Shown in pieces: positions 52,821 through 59,454 of a stretch of 64,000 nt of DNA. The notes beneath the pieces are model-generated. The model was not told the origin of the DNA. It worked only from the letters and a program-made list of their open reading frames with translations, and searched no databases. How positions within the stretch are numbered: the stretch's first letter is position 1; every line of letters begins with the position of its first letter. A program made the translations under genes and the position numbers. The DNA comes from Puniceicoccaceae bacterium K14. GTDB taxonomy: Bacteria > Verrucomicrobiota > Verrucomicrobiia > Opitutales > Opitutaceae. The stretch is taken from positions 1-64,000 of the forward strand of contig JAKYXN010000027.1 of NCBI GenBank assembly GCA_022538095.1, in the 5' to 3' direction.

Positions 52821-54998
52821 TCACCAATTGACTCCAGCCCGCATAACGTAGCTACGCGGAAAACGAGGGCCGTAGAAATAAGTGGTGTCTCGATCGGGGC
52901 CTATCGTTAGGTCAGGTTGGCGTTCGTCGAGGAGGTTTTTGACTCCTGCCATCAGATCGATGTGCAGTTCTTTTCCCCTAAGGTCTAAATGCAAATGTTT
53001 GGTGAAAGTGAGGTCAAAGACGAAGAATTCAGATGTGTTGCGGTTAAGGGAGCCTTCAGCTTCTCGCGCAGCGATCATGGGACCTGTGTATATGAGCCCT
53101 AGGAATATATCGACAAACTTATCGTTCTCGTATTTGAGTTGGGCAACGCCGCCCCATTCAGGTGTTTCTAGATAACGTTTTTCAAATACGCCTTGTAATA
53201 CTTCTTGAGCAGTTTCGAATGCAGCGTCGACGTAGGTTATGCCGACTTGAGTACTCCATTGTTTGGATAACTGGTAGATCGTATTGAGTTCAAATCCTTG
53301 AATGACGGCCCCGTCTGTATTCGTGCGTTCTTTGTATGGGTTCCCGTTGAGATCTATGTAAACGATGTCGGGAACGATGAATGTATCACGTATTTCTGTA
53401 CGATAGATGTCACCATCAACTTGCCACCGATTCCCATTGCTTTTTGGCGTCCAGACGAATCTCGCCGAAAACGAAGTAGAGCTTTCTTCGTTAAGATCAT
53501 TGGCGTTTTGTGTGCGTGTTGGATCGTCCAAAATTTCAATATGCAGGTCTTCATCGAATATTTCGGGAGCTCTGAATCCTGTAGCAATGGAAGCCCGCCA
53601 TGTCCAAGCATCGCTTGAGGTGTAGCGCAGAGCAAACCGAGGGGAGACAATCCAGTCGTCGAGCTCGGAGTGTTTATCGACTCGGACGCCAGTGATGAAG
53701 GTGGTGGATGTTGTTGGGGTCCATTCGTTTTGGGCGTAGATGCCGAGGTTTGAGAAATCTCCGCTAGCAATTGGATCTTGGCCTTTATAGTCGGCGAGTG
53801 ATCCGTCGCTGCGTAGAGCATTTCCGTGTTGGTCGCGTTTTTCGTCGAAAACATCATCGATTTGGTATTGTGCTCCCCAGGACAGGTAGTGATTTCCGAG
53901 TTGTTTTGAAAAATGGGAATCGAAATAGTGGCGTGTTGTATCTGAATACCCGTAGAGTAGACTTGAGTCTTCGAGAGCAGTTTTGTATTCTGTAGCGTCG
54001 TAATTTTCTTCTCCGGGGAGTTCTACGGAGCCTACGCCTCCATAATAGCTGTCGCGTTGTACATAGGAGAGAGAGCCAGTAAGCTGGTAATTGATCTCGC
54101 CGATTTGACTCTCCCAAGTGATGCCTCCGCGGTGCCAATCGTGTTCAAGTTGTTCGGTAATTTGAGTTTCGTGTGGCAAGAGATCGAAGGCATTTCCCCC
54201 CCGCCTTTTTTCCCAGCTGTAGGAATAGTTGAGGCTAAGCTTACCGTTTTCTGTAGGGTAGATCCACCCGTTGATCCCGATCGTTGCGAATTGCTTTTCT
54301 GTGATCTCAGAGAACCCATCGCCGTTGAGGTCGATAGCCGTATTGTCGTTGAATTGTCCGTACACAGACAACGCTGTCGCTCCTTCGGCCTGAGACCAAT
54401 CTTGGATAAAAGACATACTAGAAAAGGGCTGGCCTTTAACGCTTTCGATAGCGATATCGTAACTTTGTTTATTTACGACAGGTTCGTTGGGTAGTATATT
54501 GATTACACCTGCGACAGCACCCGGTCCATAAAGTGAAGAGGCTCCACCTTTGACGACTTCTATGCGGCTGATGAAGGCTGTGGGAATTTGTTCAATACCG
54601 TATACGGATGCGAGACCGGAGAAGAGAGGTTGACCGTCAAAGAGCAGGCGATTATAACCTGCTCCAAGTCCGAGCATTTTGATTTCCGCGGTTCCGCAGT
54701 TTTGACAGTTTGCTTCGGAGCGAACTCCAGGAAGATATTCAAGAGCGGAGGAAAGATCTCGAGCTCCCGCTGAACGGAAAGTATCGCTTGTAAGTAGCTC
54801 CGTGCGAATTGGGGCTTCCTTTGCGATGCGTTCAGTGCGAGTGCCCGTGGATACTAAATTGTAGGGGGCTAGTTTTATGGTTTCTCCGATAGGCTTATGT
54901 TCTGTTGTTTCGCAGAACGCAGCAGTGTGAAAGTTTAGTGGAAAAGCAACAATCAGCAAAGTCCGGCCTAAAAAACTAATTCTATTAATCAAAAACAT
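52821..54998 (-). CDS. TonB-dependent receptor with CxxC in the plug domain
   Basis: Outer-membrane active transporter of 725 residues. Signal peptide covers about the first 30 residues (FLGRTLLIVAFPLNFHTAAF then CETTEH). The plug includes VSTGTRTERIAKEAPIRTEL, YLPGVRSEANCQNCGTAEIK with Cys98-x2-Cys101, MLGLGAGYNRLLFDGQPLFS and FISRIEVVKGGASSLYGPGA. The barrel ends in ...MRAGVNW, an aromatic terminal residue. From memory, receptors with a Cys-x2-Cys at this plug position occur widely in Bacteroidetes-like uptake systems, often of metal or metal-complex type; the ligand here is unknown. A thioredoxin-like gene follows 9 bases downstream. The ATG sits within overlapping inverted repeats (54986-55018), suggesting operator or RNA-hairpin control. 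Confidence 0.93.
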   Translation of the reverse strand: MFLINRISFLGRTLLIVAFPLNFHTAAFCETTEHKPIGETIKLAPYNLVSTGTRTERIAKEAPIRTELLTSDTFRSAGARDLSSALEYLPGVRSEANCQNCGTAEIKMLGLGAGYNRLLFDGQPLFSGLASVYGIEQIPTAFISRIEVVKGGASSLYGPGAVAGVINILPNEPVVNKQSYDIAIESVKGQPFSSMSFIQDWSQAEGATALSVYGQFNDNTAIDLNGDGFSEITEKQFATIGINGWIYPTENGKLSLNYSYSWEKRRGGNAFDLLPHETQITEQLEHDWHRGGITWESQIGEINYQLTGSLSYVQRDSYYGGVGSVELPGEENYDATEYKTALEDSSLLYGYSDTTRHYFDSHFSKQLGNHYLSWGAQYQIDDVFDEKRDQHGNALRSDGSLADYKGQDPIASGDFSNLGIYAQNEWTPTTSTTFITGVRVDKHSELDDWIVSPRFALRYTSSDAWTWRASIATGFRAPEIFDEDLHIEILDDPTRTQNANDLNEESSTSFSARFVWTPKSNGNRWQVDGDIYRTEIRDTFIVPDIVYIDLNGNPYKERTNTDGAVIQGFELNTIYQLSKQWSTQVGITYVDAAFETAQEVLQGVFEKRYLETPEWGGVAQLKYENDKFVDIFLGLIYTGPMIAAREAEGSLNRNTSEFFVFDLTFTKHLHLDLRGKELHIDLMAGVKNLLDERQPDLTIGPDRDTTYFYGPRFPRSYVMRAGVNW

Positions 54999-55018
54999 TA
55001 TTTTGATTAGTCAAAATA
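54986..55018 (-). promoter_or_regulatory. Overlapping dyads around the receptor start codon
   Basis: Two perfect inverted repeats share one arm: TAATCAAAA (54986-54994) with TTTTGATTA (55001-55009), and TATTTTGA (54999-55006) with TCAAAATA (55011-55018). The receptor ATG is at 54998-54996, inside the six-base spacer of the first pair. As DNA this could be a repressor operator with three TTTTGA-type half-sites; as RNA, two mutually exclusive hairpins, one presenting AUG in its loop. Confidence 0.5.
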
Positions 55019-55404
55019 GCAAATTTAGGTCAAGTCTGATTTCTGTTTCCAATCTTTTTTGAGCGAGTGACTTCAAGCAATATAGGTGGTACGGATACGA
55101 GTTGCTTATACAAAAACGCCTGGAGTGTTGCCCGAGTCTCTTTCTACAATTCCTATTGCATTTGAGAAATTCTTAAGAAAACACGATGCGTCACCACACA
55201 CATATGATCTAGGTCGTGAAGGGGACGATGTACGGCTTATACTACTTATAAAATCATGCTTGGGGTTTGAACTCTCGCATTCTTCCAAAACAGGGTAAAG
55301 AGTCTGTTCAGAGGAAGATTTTGAGTGGTCGTTGTCGGAAAAGTTAAAAAGCAGAGGATTGTTTCTTGCTAGCCAGTGTTGTGGTTTTGCGTATGAATTG
55401 AAGC
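55019..55404. other. Gene-free stretch between TonB receptor and cytochrome
   Basis: About 386 bases between divergent genes. A 70-codon frame at 55086-55298 has no recognisable features and is matched by an equally long frame on the opposite strand, so I do not call a gene. No clear promoter consensus was found. Confidence 0.4.
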
Positions 55405-57564
55405 GTGACCTCTTTTTCTCGATTTTCTGTTTGTGCTTTTTCTTTGGCCATTGGTGCGATTATTTTGGTGTCTTGCTCGGAGCCAGAGTCGCAGCCTTTA
55501 GGAGCGGGGGAGCAGGCTATTTCTCAAACTGAGCCAACGGACGATTTAGCGTGGAATCACCCACAGGCGTGCTTCGAGTGTCATTCGGAAGCTCATAGAG
55601 ATTGGAAGGGGAGTCACCATGCCCGAGCGAATCGTCGTATCGATATGGATTTTGAGGATACGCCATTTGCGACAGACGAGGTAACGGATGAGGCAGGTAA
55701 CGTATATGAGTTTAAGGCGGAAGACGGTACATTTATCATTGAGGATCGATCGTTGGAGGGACATGCGCTAGAGTCTGTTGCCAAGAGTCCAGTCGATTCA
55801 GTGATCGGTACGACTCCAATCTGGCAATACTTAGTTCCTTTTCCTGGTGGGCGCTTGCAAACGCAATCACTTACCTGGGACGCGCTTGAAGAGGAATGGT
55901 ATAGCGTTTATGGAGCCGATGAACGTACTCCTGGGGATTGGGGCCATTGGACAGGGCAGGGGATGAATTGGAATTCAAATTGTGCCTTTTGCCACATGAC
56001 GGATTATAAAAAGAACTACGATTTCCATACAGACAGCTATGCTAGCACATGGCAGATCGAAGCGATTTCATGTATCCAATGTCACCAAGGTATGGAAGCT
56101 CATGTGGAATCTGCCCGACGCGGTGACTATGAATCGAAAGACTTGTCTGTGGATAAATCGATCACTATGGAAAACTGTGCTTCGTGCCATTCACGCCGCG
56201 AAGAATTGACGAAGAACGACTTCCATGCCGGCGAGTCGTTTGATGAGCATTTTCGGATGGTTCTACCGGATGTGCCGGGCTTGTATTTCGAAAATGGGCA
56301 AGCGTTGGAAGAAGATTATGTTTGGACCTCCTTTCGTCTAAGTAAGATGGGGCATGCTGGGGTGACGTGTTTTGACTGCCACGATCCTCACACTGCGGAG
56401 ACGAAGGTACCTGCGACGGACAATTCGCTTTGTATGCAGTGTCACTCTACCGGCTTGAACGAGGCTACAATAATTGACGAAAGTGCCCACAGTCATCATC
56501 CAGTTGGTACAACTGGTGCTCAATGTGTGCAATGCCATATGCCGGAGCGTGTTTATATGGGACGTGATCCAAGGCGAGATCATGGGTTTACGATTCCAAG
56601 TCCGTTGTCGACGATTGAAAGAGGAGAACCCAATGCGTGCACGCAGTGCCATAATGATCAAAGCGCAGAGTGGGCCTTGGAGCATTTTGAAAATTGGTAT
56701 GGCGATAGTGAACGTGTGAAAGAATTACATGATCGGGCTGCGGTATTGCACCGAGGGCACATGAATGAAGCCGATGCATGGCAGGATTTGATTCGCTTGG
56801 TGAACTCAGAGGAGAATCCGTATTGGCGTTCAACTTACGTCCGAATGTTGGCGAATTACCCAGAGCAAGATGACGCGCTAAAGGTAGCCTTGCAAGCTAA
56901 GCAATCGAAGAACCCTGTTGAGCGCGATGCTGCGATGATGCTTTTGACTCGTCGTCCGGACAGACTTGCAGATGTGGAGAGTGGGTTACGTGATCCTTCG
57001 AGAATGGTTCGTATTCGTTCTGCGGAGGCGTTGCGTAGTATGTACAACGGTAATCAATTGGCGTTCCGTGAATGGCGTGAGTACTTAGAAATGAATTCGG
57101 ATCGGCCAGCAGGCGCTCTACAATTAGCTGAGCTGAATTTGAGCCAAGGCAATGTAGACCTGGCCCGCCAATTAGTTCTGCAAGCAGTTGGATTTGATCG
57201 AAATAACTCATTACTCAAATACGATGCTGCCATCATTTTATCACGCGCGGGTGATTTAAAAGGAGCTCTGGCATTGTTGGAGGAAGGCCGTGAGCAGGAT
57301 GCGACAGTGGCCGTACTTGCGTATGGTCAAGGTTTGTTGCGGGCAGAATCGGGCGATTTGAGTGGTGCGATCAAATCTTTGGAAGATGCGGTTAAATTGG
57401 ATACGACGCAACCGCGCTGGTGGTACAACTTAGCGGTGAGCTATTACCAATTCGGACAATTTGAAAAGGCTGTGACTGCTGCTGAAAGGGCTTTGGAATT
57501 GGAGCCAGGAGTGCAGGCTTACTTGGAAATTATTCAGCTCGCCAAGGCTCGGGTCGACGAGTGA
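55405..57564 (+). CDS. Octaheme c-type cytochrome lipoprotein with HEAT/TPR C-terminus
   Basis: Exported redox protein of 719 residues, starting at GTG 55405. It has a lipoprotein signal with lipobox LVSC (Cys24), so it is membrane-anchored on the periplasmic or surface side. Eight CxxCH heme motifs begin at Cys56, 193, 223, 258, 322, 343, 374 and 412 (CFECH, CAFCH, CIQCH, CASCH, CFDCH, CMQCH, CVQCH, CTQCH), with additional His able to be distal ligands. Residues ~420-560 look like HEAT-type helical repeats (RDAAMMLLTRRPDRLADVES) and ~560-715 are tetratricopeptide repeats. Such multiheme-TPR proteins are frequent in Planctomycetes and Verrucomicrobia; the electron donor/acceptor is unknown. 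It is divergent from the CxxC TonB receptor and ends at a long inverted repeat. Confidence 0.93.
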   Translation: MTSFSRFSVCAFSLAIGAIILVSCSEPESQPLGAGEQAISQTEPTDDLAWNHPQACFECHSEAHRDWKGSHHARANRRIDMDFEDTPFATDEVTDEAGNVYEFKAEDGTFIIEDRSLEGHALESVAKSPVDSVIGTTPIWQYLVPFPGGRLQTQSLTWDALEEEWYSVYGADERTPGDWGHWTGQGMNWNSNCAFCHMTDYKKNYDFHTDSYASTWQIEAISCIQCHQGMEAHVESARRGDYESKDLSVDKSITMENCASCHSRREELTKNDFHAGESFDEHFRMVLPDVPGLYFENGQALEEDYVWTSFRLSKMGHAGVTCFDCHDPHTAETKVPATDNSLCMQCHSTGLNEATIIDESAHSHHPVGTTGAQCVQCHMPERVYMGRDPRRDHGFTIPSPLSTIERGEPNACTQCHNDQSAEWALEHFENWYGDSERVKELHDRAAVLHRGHMNEADAWQDLIRLVNSEENPYWRSTYVRMLANYPEQDDALKVALQAKQSKNPVERDAAMMLLTRRPDRLADVESGLRDPSRMVRIRSAEALRSMYNGNQLAFREWREYLEMNSDRPAGALQLAELNLSQGNVDLARQLVLQAVGFDRNNSLLKYDAAIILSRAGDLKGALALLEEGREQDATVAVLAYGQGLLRAESGDLSGAIKSLEDAVKLDTTQPRWWYNLAVSYYQFGQFEKAVTAAERALELEPGVQAYLEIIQLAKARVDE

Positions 57565-57734
57565 TTTTTTGCCCACAGATAGCACAGATCCCCACAGATG
57601 TTTATTTGTGAATCTGATTCTGAGAGCAATATCTCAAAAAAAGCTATAAATAGAAATCTTCTAAAGTGGAGTCGAAGTTTTTCATAACTCTCAAATCTAA
57701 TCCGTGGGGATCTGTGCTATCTGTGGGCAAAAAA
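57565..57734. repeat. 31-bp perfect inverted repeat filling a convergent intergenic gap
   Basis: The left arm (57565-57595) and right arm (57704-57734) are exact reverse complements over 31 bases, separated by 108 bases. The arms contain CACAGAT heptamers with 2- and 3-base spacers (57574, 57583, 57593) and begin with T6 and end with A6. The element spans exactly from the cytochrome stop to one base before the end of the acetyltransferase gene. It may be a MITE-like or REP-like element; it lacks the U-tract expected after a terminator stem, though the stem itself could stop transcription. Confidence 0.75.
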
Positions 57735-57735
57735 A

Positions 57736-58260
57736 CTAAATTCTCTTGGACATGTGGATGTCGCCGTCTTGTAGATACAGCAGGTTGCGATTTTTGCCTT
57801 TGAGAACTTCGAAGCCTTGGCTCAAATAAAATCGAACAGCTGATTCGGTTGGGGTTGCGGCTACGTAGAGCGTTTCCTTGTTGGCAGACTTGCTGGCATC
57901 AAACATCTCCAAGTAAAGCGATTTAGCGATGCCGCTTAATCGGTGGTCTGTGTCAACATAAAGAGCAAGGATTTGAGTGGCTCTGGCTTCGACGTCCATG
58001 GACATAATTGCGAAGCCTGCGAGCTTGTCTTTATCGTATGCAGCAAAGGCGACGGCGTTCTTTTCTATTGCTTCTTGCCAATTCCCGATGTGTCCATCCC
58101 AAAAATCATCATCATTTATAATTGTTACGTTTTCTTCCTTAGCGATCAATGCACCGCCCTCGTGCAGGTAACTTCGCCTTACCTCTTCACTACGATCCAG
58201 TTGGTAGATTGTTGATAGGTCTTCGAGTTTTAGAGGACGAATTTCGATTTGGGAAAACAT
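57736..58260 (-). CDS. GNAT-family N-acetyltransferase
   Basis: Cytosolic acyl-CoA-dependent transferase of 174 residues. The GNAT fold shows KDKLAGFAIMSMDVEARATQ (strand 4), LALYVDTDHRLSGIAKSLYL with an R/Q-x2-G-x-A/G-like acetyl-CoA loop (DHRLSGIAK), and a final strand pair with VRFYLSQGFEVLKGKNR. The N-terminus is IEIRPLKLEDLSTIYQLDRS. The acceptor substrate cannot be inferred. It is divergent from the HTH-MBL fusion gene (93 bases) and convergent with the cytochrome gene across the inverted repeat. Confidence 0.88.
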   Translation of the reverse strand: MFSQIEIRPLKLEDLSTIYQLDRSEEVRRSYLHEGGALIAKEENVTIINDDDFWDGHIGNWQEAIEKNAVAFAAYDKDKLAGFAIMSMDVEARATQILALYVDTDHRLSGIAKSLYLEMFDASKSANKETLYVAATPTESAVRFYLSQGFEVLKGKNRNLLYLQDGDIHMSKRI

Positions 58261-58353
58261 AGCGTGTTAACTGGAGGTAGTAGGAAATTATAAGTAAGAA
58301 CTTATTGGGCTCGTGTCTTAGTAGATATTTGAGATGAAAGAAAGGCGATACTT

Positions 58354-59175
58354 ATGAAGCTGTCCATTGAAGATGATTTTAACGATATTGTAAGCAAAGC
58401 TCAGTTGGGTTTTGGATATTCTACAGAGGAACTGGCGTTGAAGGCGGGGCTGAGTGTCAGCCAGGTACGTGATCTTCGTAAAGGAGTGTTCGAAGAGGCT
58501 TCACTGCGACAATTGGGAGAAGCGTTAGAACTGGATGTAGAGGCCTTGCTTACCCTTGCGGGTGGGAAGCTCTATCCGGAGAAGGTTGAGGAAATCGATG
58601 GCTTTTCTTTGGTTCCGACGCCGTTTTGGGGAAATTTTGTAAATTCCTACGTATTTTGGGATTTGGATACAAAGGAAGCGATTGCCTTTGATACGGGAAC
58701 GGATGAGGGGCCGTTGCTTGAGCTTTTGGCTACCAAGGATCTGAAACTGAGCACGCTTTATTTGACGCATACTGATAGAGATCATTGCGGGCGCGTTAGA
58801 CAGATTGTGGAGTCCACTGGATGTCGCGTTTGGGTGAATGCGTTGGAGGCAGATGCGGTTCCGTTATCGAATGCTTTGCGCGAAGGGTATGAATCGAGCC
58901 ACGGTTCTTTGCGAATAAAGACAATCGAAACAACAGGGCACACTGCGGGAGGAACCACTTACCTTGTCGAAGGCTTGTCTCGTCGCGTTGCAGTGGTTGG
59001 GGATGCTGTTTTCCCTGGGTCAATGGGAAAAGTTAGGATTTCCCGAGTCGATGCTATGGCGGGTTTGGAGCGTTTGTTGTCCTTGTCTGGAGATACTGTA
59101 TTAGCCTCTGGCCACGGTCCGCTCACTACTGTTGCGGAAGAGCGGGGGATGAACTGTTTTTTTCGTGCTATTTAG
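58354..59175 (+). CDS. Fusion of an XRE-type HTH domain with a metallo-beta-lactamase-fold hydrolase
   Basis: A 273-residue protein in which residues ~10-68 form a helix-turn-helix of the Cro/XRE type (GYSTEELALKAGLSVSQVRD, LGEALELDVEALLTL) and residues ~75-273 a metallo-beta-lactamase fold related to glyoxalase II-like enzymes. The metal motif reads LTHTDRDHCGRV: His139, Asp143 and His144 are in place, but the second position of the usual HxHxDH is Asp141. Other ligands are in TTGHTAGGTTY, AVVGDAVFPGSMGK (bridging Asp) and ASGHGPLT. A GAAAGG-like Shine-Dalgarno lies ~9 bases before the ATG. It could be a thioester or lactone hydrolase with self-regulation, or a metabolite-sensing regulator; not decidable from sequence. 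Confidence 0.88.
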   Translation: MKLSIEDDFNDIVSKAQLGFGYSTEELALKAGLSVSQVRDLRKGVFEEASLRQLGEALELDVEALLTLAGGKLYPEKVEEIDGFSLVPTPFWGNFVNSYVFWDLDTKEAIAFDTGTDEGPLLELLATKDLKLSTLYLTHTDRDHCGRVRQIVESTGCRVWVNALEADAVPLSNALREGYESSHGSLRIKTIETTGHTAGGTTYLVEGLSRRVAVVGDAVFPGSMGKVRISRVDAMAGLERLLSLSGDTVLASGHGPLTTVAEERGMNCFFRAI

Positions 59176-59454
59176 AGGGTGTTTGGGTGTTTAAAACCCA
59201 ATTTTGCGGATTTATAAATATTAACACCCGAGAATCCGTAATCCTGATTTTTTGATTAGTTTTAGGGCCTAATACCTAAAAAAAGCATCTTTCGGCCGCA
59301 GTTTTGTGAAATTCCTAGACAGGAAAGGAAATTTATAAATATAAATGAACTTTGCGATTTTTGCGTCCTAATTTCTGTGAGAACTTTTTTTGAAGTTTGA
59401 GAAGTGGGTGGGGCAAGGGTCGAAATTCACTCAGCCAAAAACCTTACAGAATTT
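59176..59454 (+). promoter_or_regulatory. Upstream region of the heparinase-like gene with an 11-bp direct repeat
   Basis: 279 bases without a gene. The sequence TTTATAAATAT occurs identically at 59211-59221 and 59332-59342, 121 bases apart and in the same orientation. Each contains TATAAA and could be a -10 region or a regulator half-site. The frame open from GTG 59404 continues into the gene but the ATG at 59455 is a better start. Confidence 0.35.

Noticed and set aside
55086-55298. 70-codon frame between TonB receptor and cytochrome
   Set aside because: Matched by a 60-codon frame on the other strand, no homology recognised, no ribosome-binding site.
57565-57734. Reading the inverted repeat as an ordinary bidirectional Rho-independent terminator
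   Set aside because: Arms are 108 bases apart and followed by A6 rather than T-tracts in either direction; repeat element is the better description.
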